From: CAZKWG01 sp964615375
Lineage (GTDB): Bacteria; Myxococcota_A; UBA796; CAZKWG01
DNA: 64,000 nt
Direction: 5' to 3'
Assembly: GCA_964615375.1 (NCBI GenBank)
Contig: CAZTOW010000020.1
Location: 1-64,000 of the forward strand
How positions within the stretch are numbered: position 1 is the first letter of the stretch; each line of letters opens with the position of its first letter. Below the pieces are notes generated by a model. That model was given only the letters and a program-made list of their open reading frames with translations. It was not told where the DNA came from and did no database searches. Position numbers and translations under genes: made by a program. Shown piece by piece: positions 24,904-33,047 of the stretch.

Positions 24904-26304
24904 TCAGACCGCGGCCAGCCCGATGAGTGGCCAGATCCAGGCCGCGATGGCCATGGTCACCGTGAGCGAGATGAGGCTCAGCACCACCCCCGGCACCACC
25001 GAGTCCTGGGTGCGCAGGTAGCCGGTGCCGAAGACCATGGCCATGGCCGGCGTGCTGACGGGCAGGGAGAAGTCGAGCCCCGCCGCCACCGGCAGCAGGA
25101 TGGCGATCGCCTTGGGGTTGAGCCCCACCTGCCCCGCCACGGTGAGGCAGATGGGCAGGAGCAGCGCGATGGCCGCGGCGTTCGAGACGAAGGCGGTGAC
25201 GATCACGGTCAGCACCGCGCACACGCTCAACAGCAACCAGGGGTGGACCTGCTCCACCGGCAGGTAGTTGTCCACCAGGAAGCCCACCGCATGCGTCTCC
25301 TCGAGGGCCTGCGCGACGGCGATGGCGCCCCCATAGAGCAGGGCCACCCCCCAGTTCACCGAGGCCTCCGTGTCCTCCCAGCGCGTGACCTGCGTGAGGT
25401 AGAGCACGCCCGCGCTGAGCAGCGCGATGGTCCCGAGCCCGTACTGCTTGCCGAAGGCCACCAGCGCCACGATCATGCCGACGATGACCAGCCCCGTCAC
25501 CCACTCCGCCGTGGACGGGCTGCCGAGCGCGCTGGCCTTCTCCTCCAGTCGCCGGATGGCGGGCTCCATGTCGATGCCCTCGGGCCGGTGGAAGACGCGC
25601 AGCACCACATAGGCCAGCGCGAGGCTGGCCAGCGAGGGCCAGATCGTGGCCGAGGAGTACTCGAAGAAGTCGATGGCGTGGCTGGCGAGCGCGTGCTTCT
25701 CCGCGTAGGACGCATACATCCCCGTGGCGAGCGAGGCGCGGGCGCTGGAGAGCAGGGTCAGGTTGGACCCGCAGATGGTCCCCCAGGCCATGCTCAGCAG
25801 CAGGCGACGCGCGAATCGGGAGCCCGGCCCCACGTCCAGGGCGCGCAGCACCTCGATCATGATGGGCAGCAGCAGCGCGGCGACCGCGTGGCTGATGACG
25901 ATGCTGGTGAGCCCCGCCGCCACCACCAGCACCGTGAGGCTGACCACGTCCTCGCTCTTCGAGGTGCGCCGCAGCGCCCACAGCGCCACCCGCGTGGACA
26001 GCCCCGTGCGGATGCTCACCGCCGCGACCATGAAGGCCGCGATCACGAAGAAGACCGCCTGACTGCCGAAGAGCGCCATCGCCTGGTTCTTGTCCAGGAC
26101 GCCCAGCAGCGGCAGCAGCGCGAGCCCGACCAGCGAGGTGACCGGCATCGCCACCGGGGTGAAGAGCCACCACATGAGGCACAGGCTCATGACCGCCAGC
26201 GCGCCCTGCCCCGGACCCGCCAGCCCCTCGGGCATGGGAGCGAAGGCGAGCAGGAAGAACGACACCAGCCCGGCGACGAGGCCGAACACCTGGGAGCGGG
26301 TCAT
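24904..26304 (-). CDS. DASS/SLC13 family anion symporter
   Basis: A 466-residue membrane protein with about 11-12 hydrophobic segments. Divalent-anion:Na+ symporter features are seen: LMWWLFTPVAMPVTSLVGLALLPLL near the N terminus, paired re-entrant motifs AWGTICGSNLTLLSS and TAFVSNAAAIALLLPI, and STPAMAMVFGTGYL. The SN[T/A/L] signatures normally coordinate Na+ and carboxylate. Substrates could be dicarboxylates, sulfate or similar anions. It is divergent from the following GT39-like gene, and the regulator downstream on the same strand could control it. Confidence 0.88.
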   Translation of the reverse strand: MTRSQVFGLVAGLVSFFLLAFAPMPEGLAGPGQGALAVMSLCLMWWLFTPVAMPVTSLVGLALLPLLGVLDKNQAMALFGSQAVFFVIAAFMVAAVSIRTGLSTRVALWALRRTSKSEDVVSLTVLVVAAGLTSIVISHAVAALLLPIMIEVLRALDVGPGSRFARRLLLSMAWGTICGSNLTLLSSARASLATGMYASYAEKHALASHAIDFFEYSSATIWPSLASLALAYVVLRVFHRPEGIDMEPAIRRLEEKASALGSPSTAEWVTGLVIVGMIVALVAFGKQYGLGTIALLSAGVLYLTQVTRWEDTEASVNWGVALLYGGAIAVAQALEETHAVGFLVDNYLPVEQVHPWLLLSVCAVLTVIVTAFVSNAAAIALLLPICLTVAGQVGLNPKAIAILLPVAAGLDFSLPVSTPAMAMVFGTGYLRTQDSVVPGVVLSLISLTVTMAIAAWIWPLIGLAAV

Positions 26305-26350
26305 GAGCTCGTCCGGGCGTGGAACCCCATCCCTGCGACCCCTTCAGTGA

Positions 26351-26366
26351 AATATAGTCTATTCCG
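26351..26366. promoter_or_regulatory. AT-rich divergent intergenic element
   Basis: The 67-bp gap between the DASS gene (minus) and GT39-like gene (plus) contains an AT-rich AATATAGTCTATTCC stretch. TATAGT could serve as a -10 on the plus strand and TATATT on the minus strand. No clear -35 is visible for either. Confidence 0.3.
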
Positions 26367-26371
26367 TCGAG

Positions 26372-28396
26372 ATGTGCGACGATGCGGCCCCCGCCCAGAG
26401 GAGTCCGCGCGTGACGGGTGCGAAGGCCCCCCCGCCCCTTCCCAGGCCGCCGGCCGCGGTCCGCGGGCTCCTCCTGGTCGCGCTCTCGCTGTTCTGGGCG
26501 TGGATCCTGCTCTCCCCGGCGATGGGCGAGGCGCTGCACCGCGGCGTGGCCCTGCTCCTGGGCCTCGCCTCTTTCACCCTCGGTCTCCGCTACCGGGGAG
26601 CCCCCCCGCGGGTGGAGGCCCTGTTATCCCGCCTGGAGGGTCTGGAGCTCTGGCGCGGGCGAGGGCTCCTGCTCCTGGCCCTGGTCTACGTGCTCCCCCG
26701 CCTGCCGCTGCTGGTGGACCCGAGCTACGGGGCGGACCCCGACGCCTGGCGCGTCGCGCTCTCCGGTTCGCGGCTCTGGAGCGACCACGTCTACGAGGCC
26801 AGCCGGCTGCCCGGCTATCCGCTCACCGAGATCGGGCTCTCCCCGCTGGTCGTGCTCGGCGGGCCCGTGGCCGCCAAGCTCGGCGTCGCCGCGGCGGGCC
26901 TGCTGGGGCTCGCCCTCTTCGCCCGCCTGGGCCGCGCGCTGGGGGGTGGGGCCGTCAACCTCGCGACCCTGGCGCTGGCGCTGGCGCCCCTGCACGTCGT
27001 CTCCTCCGCCTCCGCCCTGGACCACGTCCCCGCGCTCACGGCCCTGCTCGGCGCCCTGCTCCTGCTGCAGGCCGGGAGAGACTTCTGGGGCGGGGCCGCC
27101 GTCGGATTCGCCGCGGGCTTTCGTCCGTCCACCGCCGCCTTTCTCCTACCCGCCGTGCTCGGCCGACGCGCCGCGGGGGCGCGCTGGCGGGACCTGGGGC
27201 TCCTGGCCCTCACCGCCGCCGAGGCCGGCGCCCTGGCCTTCATCCCGGTCTTCGCCGCTTATCGCAGCGCCTTCGTCCCCGAGAGCACGCCGGAGGGCGA
27301 CGCCCTGCTGAGCTCGGGGGCTGCGCTGGGCGCGATCGGGCTGATCCCCACCCTGGTCCTGGGCTTCCCGCTGGGGGAGGCCGTGCGCCGCTGGCGGGAG
27401 CCGGGTCTGGAGCCCGCCGTCGCCTGGCTGCTGGGCGGGCTCGTCCTGGTGGGGCTGGGGCTCTTCGTCGGGCTCCCGCTCCAGTCCGGCTACCTGCTGC
27501 CCGCCCTGGGCTGGGGCCTGCTCCTGCTCGGGCTGCTCGGGCGGCGCGAGGCGCTCGGCGCGCTGATCCTCGCCTCCCTCCTGGCGCTCCCGCTGGAGAC
27601 CATCCCCGGCAGCCTGCGGGGTGAGGCCGCCACGCGCCGCTCCCAGATCGCGGCCTACGAGGAGATCCGCGCGGCGAAGGTGGAGGATCACGCCGTCATC
27701 CTCCTGGGCGGAGGCCAGTACGCGCTGGCCGCCAACCTCGGCGTGGACCTGCGCCGCGTGGCCGAGCGCGGCGTCTGGGAGCGGGCCCTGCGCGAGCCGT
27801 CCCGGGACCTGCTCTACGTCGCCCGCCTGCCCGAGCGCGCCTGGACCCGGGCCGGCGAGGAGGGGCGCCCGATCTACGTCTGGAACCCCTTCGTGGACGC
27901 CTGGACGAAGGAGAACTACGGCTATTCGCCGCTGGAGCGCGGGGCGCGCCTGCTCCGGGGCGAGCTGGCCGAGCCCACCGCCTCCGCCTCCGCCGCCACC
28001 GCCGAGCGCCGCTGGAACGTCTCGCCCAGGAAGGCCGCCGAGCGCGTGCGCACCGAGGGCTCCATGGTGCGCATCGACGGCTGGAGCGGCGAGCCCATCC
28101 GCGCCTGCGCCGATCCCTCCACCCCCGCCAACGAGGCCGCCCGCCTGCTGGGCGAGGTCCGGCTCAAGGGCGGCACGCGCCAGGGCGACGCGCTGCGGGT
28201 CTACGTCACCTGGGAGGGGCTCGGCGGGGATCGCCTCGCCAACAACACCATCCTCTCCCTCTCGGAGCCCGACGCCCCGGTCACCCTCAACGAGCGCCTC
28301 CGCCCCCCGGAGGGCGCCGCCCGCGCCCGCCTCTGCGCGCGCCTGGACGGCGCCGATCTCGTCGCGGTCCTGGACAACCTGCGCCTCGCGCCCTGA
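26372..28396 (+). CDS. GT39/ArnT-like polytopic membrane glycosyltransferase-like protein
   Basis: A 674-residue protein with about ten to twelve transmembrane segments in the first ~420 residues and a large soluble C-terminal region. The first periplasmic loop contains SYGADPDAWRVALSG; an acidic Asp-Pro-Asp patch in this loop is typical of lipid-linked-sugar glycosyltransferases (PMT/ArnT class). LPGYPLTEIGLSPLVVL and AALDHVPALTALLGA-like segments fit this fold. The C-terminal domain (from ~520) may bind an acceptor. Substrate and product are unknown. The start ATG 26372 lies close to an AT-rich promoter-like element; a start further downstream before the first helix is possible. Confidence 0.7.
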   Translation: MCDDAAPAQRSPRVTGAKAPPPLPRPPAAVRGLLLVALSLFWAWILLSPAMGEALHRGVALLLGLASFTLGLRYRGAPPRVEALLSRLEGLELWRGRGLLLLALVYVLPRLPLLVDPSYGADPDAWRVALSGSRLWSDHVYEASRLPGYPLTEIGLSPLVVLGGPVAAKLGVAAAGLLGLALFARLGRALGGGAVNLATLALALAPLHVVSSASALDHVPALTALLGALLLLQAGRDFWGGAAVGFAAGFRPSTAAFLLPAVLGRRAAGARWRDLGLLALTAAEAGALAFIPVFAAYRSAFVPESTPEGDALLSSGAALGAIGLIPTLVLGFPLGEAVRRWREPGLEPAVAWLLGGLVLVGLGLFVGLPLQSGYLLPALGWGLLLLGLLGRREALGALILASLLALPLETIPGSLRGEAATRRSQIAAYEEIRAAKVEDHAVILLGGGQYALAANLGVDLRRVAERGVWERALREPSRDLLYVARLPERAWTRAGEEGRPIYVWNPFVDAWTKENYGYSPLERGARLLRGELAEPTASASAATAERRWNVSPRKAAERVRTEGSMVRIDGWSGEPIRACADPSTPANEAARLLGEVRLKGGTRQGDALRVYVTWEGLGGDRLANNTILSLSEPDAPVTLNERLRPPEGAARARLCARLDGADLVAVLDNLRLAP

Positions 28397-28406
28397 GCGC
28401 GGGGTC

Positions 28407-28413
28407 GGTTAAG
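28407..28413 (+). promoter_or_regulatory. GGTTAAG element 9 nt before the FHA-AAA+ ATG (candidate -10)
   Basis: GGTTAAG is followed by nine nucleotides lacking a Shine-Dalgarno and then ATG 28423. It has the same geometry as ruvC, the porin gene and others in this window. No -35 match was found. Confidence 0.35.
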
Positions 28414-28422
28414 TTGAGCCCT

Positions 28423-29904
28423 ATGCACGAGACCCTCCCCTTCACCGTAGACGGCTCCGAGGAGGAGGTCGGCTCCACCCTCGACAGCCGCGTCCCGAAC
28501 GCGCTCGTCCTGCTCTGGTCGCGCGACGAGCCCGAGCGCAGCGGAGAGATCGCGCTGCTACCCAGCGGGCGCGCCGGCCTCTCGGTCACGCTCGGCCGCG
28601 CCGAGGCCGAGGGCGACCCCTCCCGCCTGGAGCTCGGCCGCCAGCGCCCCGGCGAGATCACGCCCACGGGCGCCCTGCGCTCCCCCCGGGTCTCGCGCGA
28701 GCAGCTGCGCTTCCGCGTGCGCAAGGGCGGCGCGCTGGAGGTGGAGAACGTGGGCCGCGCCCCGCTGCTGGTGAACGGGGAGGCCGTCTCGTCCGCGGAG
28801 CTGGCCCCCGGCGACCTCCTGGAGATCCAGAAGCAGGCGCTCTTCCTCGTCACCCACCGCCCCCTGCTGCTCCCCCGCTTCGCCGAGGGCACGCCCACCC
28901 CCGCGCCCTTCCGCTTCGGCGAGCCCGACGCCTGGGGCGTGGTCGGCGAGAGCCCGGAGACCTGGGCCCTGCGTGAGCGCGTCGCCTTCGTCGCCGGGCG
29001 CGCCGCCCACGTCCTCATCCGCGGGGCCAGCGGCACGGGCAAGGAGCTGGTCGCCCAGGCCATCCACGCGCTCTCCCCGCGGGCGCGGGGGCCCCTGGTC
29101 ACGCGAAACGCCGCCACCATCCCCGAGACGCTCATCGACGCCGAGCTCTTCGGCAACGCGCGCAACTACCCGAACCCCGGCATGCCCGACCGCCCGGGGC
29201 TCATCGGCGAGAGCGACGGGGGCACGCTCTTCCTGGACGAGTTCGCCGAGATCCCGCCGGCCATGCAGGCCCACCTGCTGCGCGTGCTGGACCAGGGCGA
29301 GTACCACCGGCTCGGCGAGGCGCGCACCCGCAAGGCCGACTTCCGCCTCATCGCGGCGACCAACCGCCCCGAGAGCGCGATGAAGGAGGACGTGCTGGCC
29401 CGCCTGCGCATCCGGGTGGAGGTCCCCGACCTCAACGCCCGGCGCGAGGACATCCCGCTGCTGGTCGTCCACCTGCTGCGCCGGGTGGCGAAGAGCGACC
29501 CGCACCTGGCCAACCGCTTCTTCCCCGACGGCAACGCGCGCGGGCGGCCGCGGGTCAGCCTGGCGCTCATGGACGCGCTGGTGCGCCGCCGCTACAGCAC
29601 CAACGTCCGCGAGCTGGAGAGCCTGCTCTGGAAGGCCATGACCGAGGTGAAGGGCGACACCCTGGACCTCTGGGAGGGCTACGCCGAGAGCGCTCCGCCC
29701 GAGGAGGGCGGGCCCGAGGGGGAGGCGGCTCAGGGCCCCTTCACCGACCCGCTCTCGCTCACGGCCGAGCAGGTCCAGGCCGCGCTCGACAAGCACCAGG
29801 GGCGCCAGGAGCCCGCCTGGCGTGAGCTCGGGCTCTCCAGCCGGCACGTCCTGACGCGGCTGGTCAAGCGCTTCGGGCTCAACGTCCGGGGCCGGTCGGG
29901 CTAG
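28423..29904 (+). CDS. FHA-AAA+ enhancer-binding-like regulator lacking GAFTGA
   Basis: A 493-residue protein. Residues ~1-150 carry an FHA-like domain (SRVSREQLRFRVRKGG, NVGRAPLLVNGE) that would bind phosphothreonine. The AAA+ core has Walker A GASGTGKE (about 201-208), Walker B GGTLFLDEFAEIP, and sensor/arginine motifs (FRLIAATNR, RLRIRVEVP). The L1 loop that contacts sigma-54 (GAFTGA) is absent and replaced by GNARNYPNPGMPDRPGLIG. A C-terminal Fis-like helix-turn-helix is plausible (AWRELGLSSRHVLTRLVKRFG). It may regulate without sigma-54 or use an altered contact. I chose ATG 28423 over a TTG three codons upstream. Confidence 0.85.
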   Translation: MHETLPFTVDGSEEEVGSTLDSRVPNALVLLWSRDEPERSGEIALLPSGRAGLSVTLGRAEAEGDPSRLELGRQRPGEITPTGALRSPRVSREQLRFRVRKGGALEVENVGRAPLLVNGEAVSSAELAPGDLLEIQKQALFLVTHRPLLLPRFAEGTPTPAPFRFGEPDAWGVVGESPETWALRERVAFVAGRAAHVLIRGASGTGKELVAQAIHALSPRARGPLVTRNAATIPETLIDAELFGNARNYPNPGMPDRPGLIGESDGGTLFLDEFAEIPPAMQAHLLRVLDQGEYHRLGEARTRKADFRLIAATNRPESAMKEDVLARLRIRVEVPDLNARREDIPLLVVHLLRRVAKSDPHLANRFFPDGNARGRPRVSLALMDALVRRRYSTNVRELESLLWKAMTEVKGDTLDLWEGYAESAPPEEGGPEGEAAQGPFTDPLSLTAEQVQAALDKHQGRQEPAWRELGLSSRHVLTRLVKRFGLNVRGRSG

Positions 29905-29909
29905 ATTAC

Positions 29910-30101
29910 CTAGCCTCTCAGCCTCTGCCGCGCCCGCCGCAGCTCGTGGGTCACGCCCACGACGCACAGGACGTGGTGAATCCCCAGCCAGAGCCAGCCG
30001 CGCAGGCCGAGCATCGACCCGAACAGCAGGGTCACGCCCACCGCGGCGACCGCCCAGGACAGCGCCACCACCGTCCCCGCGTCCACGCTTCGCCGCGCCA
30101 T
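29910..30101 (-). CDS. Small two-helix membrane protein
   Basis: A 63-residue protein, MARRSVDAGTVVALSW..., with two hydrophobic segments (VVALSWAVAAVGVTLLFGSM and a second centred on HHVLCVVGV) and a basic C-terminal tail (HELRRARQRLRG). A strong AGGAGG ribosome-binding site sits 6-7 nt upstream of the ATG, supporting a real gene despite its size. It lies between the FHA-AAA+ regulator (convergent) and the RluA gene (divergent). No family is recognised. Confidence 0.6.
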   Translation of the reverse strand: MARRSVDAGTVVALSWAVAAVGVTLLFGSMLGLRGWLWLGIHHVLCVVGVTHELRRARQRLRG

Positions 30102-30134
30102 CCGAGCCTCCTGCCCCGAGCATAGCGCAGGACG

Positions 30135-30142
30135 GGGTTAAG
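30135..30142 (+). promoter_or_regulatory. GGGTTAAG element upstream of RluA-family gene (candidate -10)
   Basis: GGGTTAAG is immediately followed by GAGGAGGCCG and ATG 30153. Here a GGAGGAGG-type ribosome-binding site overlaps the expected transcription start, so the leader would be very short. Confidence 0.3.
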
Positions 30143-30152
30143 GAGGAGGCCG

Positions 30153-31181
30153 ATGGGCACCCCTCCCGAACGCAGCGCGCACGGCTGGCGCGGGCTCGTG
30201 GTCGACGAGCGCTCGGCCGGCTGGCGCATCGACGCCTACCTGGCCCGCCGCTTCCCGGCCTGGTCGCGCACGTCCATCGCCCGCTTCATCCGGGACGAGA
30301 TCATCGTCAGCGAGGAGCGGCGGCTGAAGCCCAGCTCTACGCTCAACCTCGGCGAGCGCATCCGCATGTACGTCCCCGGGCTCGCCCCGGAGGAGCCGCC
30401 CCCGCCCCTGCCGCCCGTGCTCTACGAGGACGACCGGGTCATCGCCTTCGACAAGCCGGCGGGGCTGCTCATGCACCCGACCGGCCAGCGCTGGAGCTGG
30501 GCGCTCATCGGGCTCGCCCGGCAGGCTCGACCCGGCGCGCGCCTGGACCTCGTCCACCGGCTGGACCGGGAGACCAGCGGGGTGGTGGTGCTGACCAAGG
30601 ACCTGGAGATGAACGTCTTCCTCAAGAAGGCCTTCCAGGAGCACCGGGCGCACAAGACCTACCACGCGCTGGTCCGCGGGGTGATCCCCTGGGAGAAGCA
30701 GGAGGTGGACGCGCCCATCGGCTCCCGCGAGGACAGCGAGATCCGCATCCGGCAGGGGGTCCGGCCCGACGGCTCGTCCGCCCGCACCACCTTCCGCGTG
30801 CTGGAGCGCCTGGGCGCCCACACCCTGGTGGCCTGCCACCTGCACTCCGGACGCACGCACCAGATCCGCGTCCACCTGGAGCACGTGGGCTTCCCGCTGC
30901 TGGGCGACAAGATGTACGGGCACGGGGACGAGGTCTTCCTGACCTACCTGGACGACGGCGCCACCCCGCTGGTGCGCGCCGCGGCTGGCTTCCCCCGCCA
31001 GGCCCTGCACGCCGCGCGCCTCATCCTCCCGCAGCCTGGCGGCCCGGAGCTGCGGATCAGCGCGCCGCTGCCGCCGGACATGCAGGCGGTCATGGACGGC
31101 GCGCCCCCCGTGTGGCCAGAATCGGAGACAGACCTCCTCGCGGGTGGGGAAGACCCTGACGCGGGCGGGGTTGGTGATTAA
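30153..31181 (+). CDS. RluA/RluD family pseudouridine synthase
   Basis: A 342-residue enzyme that isomerises uridine to pseudouridine in rRNA or tRNA. An S4-like RNA-binding domain lies at ~20-80 (RIDAYLARRFPAWSRTSIARFIRD). The catalytic domain has VIAFDKPAGLLMHPT, the active-site motif HRLDRETSG (Asp138) and the RTHQIRVHLEHVGFPLLGD loop. This architecture is closest to RluD/RluC-type 23S rRNA synthases, but the modified position cannot be told. It carries a Pro-rich segment after S4 and an acidic tail. The ATG at 30153 follows a GGAGGAGG ribosome-binding site. Confidence 0.92.
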   Translation: MGTPPERSAHGWRGLVVDERSAGWRIDAYLARRFPAWSRTSIARFIRDEIIVSEERRLKPSSTLNLGERIRMYVPGLAPEEPPPPLPPVLYEDDRVIAFDKPAGLLMHPTGQRWSWALIGLARQARPGARLDLVHRLDRETSGVVVLTKDLEMNVFLKKAFQEHRAHKTYHALVRGVIPWEKQEVDAPIGSREDSEIRIRQGVRPDGSSARTTFRVLERLGAHTLVACHLHSGRTHQIRVHLEHVGFPLLGDKMYGHGDEVFLTYLDDGATPLVRAAAGFPRQALHAARLILPQPGGPELRISAPLPPDMQAVMDGAPPVWPESETDLLAGGEDPDAGGVGD

Positions 31182-31216
31182 GCACCAGAAGACGTCACCC
31201 CCCGAGGGACATCGCC

Positions 31217-32029
31217 ATGACCCTGATCGCGCTCACCGTCTACACCATGCAGGCCGTCGCGCTGGCTCAGGACGTCTACGCTGAGCCGCCGCCCGCCATC
31301 CCCGCCCAGACCGAGGAGCCCCGCGCGCTCCCCGCACAGGGCCGCGCCCCCGACCTGAACACGCTCCGCCGCCCCCCCGAGCGCTCGCCCGAGCGCCTGC
31401 AGGCGCTCCGTCAGTACCAGGACGAGCGGCTCACCGTGCGCACCGAGACCGAATTCCACGGCGGCGGGGCCATGGTCGTCGGCGGCGTCTGGGGCGGCGG
31501 CTACCGACCCGGCCCCTACGGCGGCGTGCGCTACGGCTGGTCCATCCCCGGCGCCGTGATCAGCGAGCCGGTCACCGTGGAGCACGGCTGGGGCGTCTAC
31601 CGCGGGCCCGAGCGGCTCACCACCCCCGACATCCTGCGGGCCGGCGGCGAGGCCAGCCGCGCGGACGACCTGGACCGGGACATCCGCCGGGCGAAGCTGG
31701 CCAGCAACCTCTGGCTCGGCGTGGCCGGCGTGGGCGTGGCCACCGCGATCAGCGGCATGATGGGCCAGAGCATCGCCGAGAGCCGGGACGAGGCCATCTT
31801 CTTCAACAACGTCACGCTGGGCGGCGTGGGCGTGGCGGCCGTCGGCGTGATCGGCGGCTCCTTCCCCGCGACGAAGGCCCGCGCCCTCCGCTACGAGCCC
31901 GACCGCACGCTCAGCCTGCAGGAGACGCAGGAGCTCGTGCGCAAGAACAACGAGACCCTGCGCCGGAACCTGGGCCTCACGCCCGACGACGTGTGGCAGG
32001 TGGAGAGCGCCCCGCCGCCGGGGCGCTGA
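31217..32029 (+). CDS. Secreted or membrane-associated protein of unknown function
   Basis: A 270-residue protein with an N-terminal signal-like segment (MTLIALTVYTMQAVALAQDV). A Pro/Arg-rich stretch and a Gly-rich segment follow (GGGAMVVGGVWGGGYRPGPYGG). Near residues 170-215 there are two hydrophobic stretches (NLWLGVAGVGVATAISGMM and VTLGGVGVAAVGVIGG). The C terminus is helical (LSLQETQELVRKNNETLRRNLGL). No family is recognised. It begins 35 bp after the RluA gene on the same strand and is convergent with the discoidin-like gene. Confidence 0.7.
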   Translation: MTLIALTVYTMQAVALAQDVYAEPPPAIPAQTEEPRALPAQGRAPDLNTLRRPPERSPERLQALRQYQDERLTVRTETEFHGGGAMVVGGVWGGGYRPGPYGGVRYGWSIPGAVISEPVTVEHGWGVYRGPERLTTPDILRAGGEASRADDLDRDIRRAKLASNLWLGVAGVGVATAISGMMGQSIAESRDEAIFFNNVTLGGVGVAAVGVIGGSFPATKARALRYEPDRTLSLQETQELVRKNNETLRRNLGLTPDDVWQVESAPPPGR

Positions 32030-32037
32030 GGCCCGCC

Positions 32038-32961
32038 CTACAGGCTGTCGAAGGTGGTCGCCTTGGCCGAGAGCTCGGAGATCCCGAGGCTCTGGCTCTT
32101 GGCGCCGGGGTAGACCTCGAGGATCTCGATCTTGAGCTCGCCCCAGGCGCTGCCGGTGTAGCCCTGCATGGTGGGCACGTCGGCCCACTGGGCCCCGGCG
32201 GCGTCGGGCAGCTCGGTGGTGATCGAGCGGTTGCCCACGCTGATCTTCACCTTCTTCGCGCGGGCCAGATCCTTGCCCGCGGGCGCGATGCCGACCTTGG
32301 AGATGCCGTAGCCCACGCTGTCCAGCGTGATGGTGGCGCCGTCGCTGGCCCCGGACCAGAAGGTCTTGGGGTTGGCGTCCTGCATGGACTCCTGGGCCTT
32401 GCCGTCGTCGGTGCTGGAGACCTCGGTGATCTTGGGCTGGGCGTCGAACTCCTTCATGTGGACGCGCAGCTCGCTGATGGCCAGGTTCGGGAAGTCCTTC
32501 CCCGGGTACACGCCGGAGATGGTGATCTTCACCTTCCCGCCGGCCTCCTCGGTGCCGAGCTTCATGTCCGGGATGTCCACCACCTGCCAGCCCTTCTTGT
32601 CCTCGAAGCTGGCGTCCGCGCTGCCCACGGGCACGAGGTCGCGCTCGTCGTTGTAGGAGAGCACCTCCACGCGGACGCTCTTGACGCGCGGGTAGTCCAC
32701 CCAGGTGTCGTCGTCCTTGGCCCAGCCGATCAGCATCCCGATCTTGTCCACCTCGCCCTTCGGGATGTCCAGGATGACATACTCGCCGAGGTTCTCGCTC
32801 TCGCCGGGCACCATCCAGCAGGTCTCCGGCTTCTCGTCGATGGCCGAGGCGGCGTTCCAGTAGTTGGCGCCGAGCCGGGTCTCAGGCCGGAAACTCGAGG
32901 CGGTAGCGCCCGCATGCGCGGCGGGGGCCAGCAGGGCGGCCAGGAGAGCAGAGTAGAGCAC
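32038..32961 (-). CDS. Secreted protein with two discoidin/NADase-type glycan-binding-like domains
   Basis: A 307-residue protein with a signal peptide (MLYSALLAALLAPAAHAG). It consists of two similar beta-sandwich repeats. Each begins with an NA-x-AIDEKPETCW or NPKTFWSG-like motif and ends with an ISELRVHMKEFDA or ISELSAKATTFDSL motif. This matches galactose-binding/discoidin-like modules often annotated as NADase-type glycan-binding domains. The internal duplication is clear from the repeated VYPG...L-x-ISEL ending. It is probably a periplasmic or surface carbohydrate-binding protein without a catalytic domain. Confidence 0.78.
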   Translation of the reverse strand: MLYSALLAALLAPAAHAGATASSFRPETRLGANYWNAASAIDEKPETCWMVPGESENLGEYVILDIPKGEVDKIGMLIGWAKDDDTWVDYPRVKSVRVEVLSYNDERDLVPVGSADASFEDKKGWQVVDIPDMKLGTEEAGGKVKITISGVYPGKDFPNLAISELRVHMKEFDAQPKITEVSSTDDGKAQESMQDANPKTFWSGASDGATITLDSVGYGISKVGIAPAGKDLARAKKVKISVGNRSITTELPDAAGAQWADVPTMQGYTGSAWGELKIEILEVYPGAKSQSLGISELSAKATTFDSL

Positions 32962-33047
32962 GGAGACCTCCAGAGAGACGGCGGTTGTAGCACGCGGACC
33001 GGATACCGCTCAACCCGCGAGCGGAGGGTTTTCGTCAGTACGGGGCC

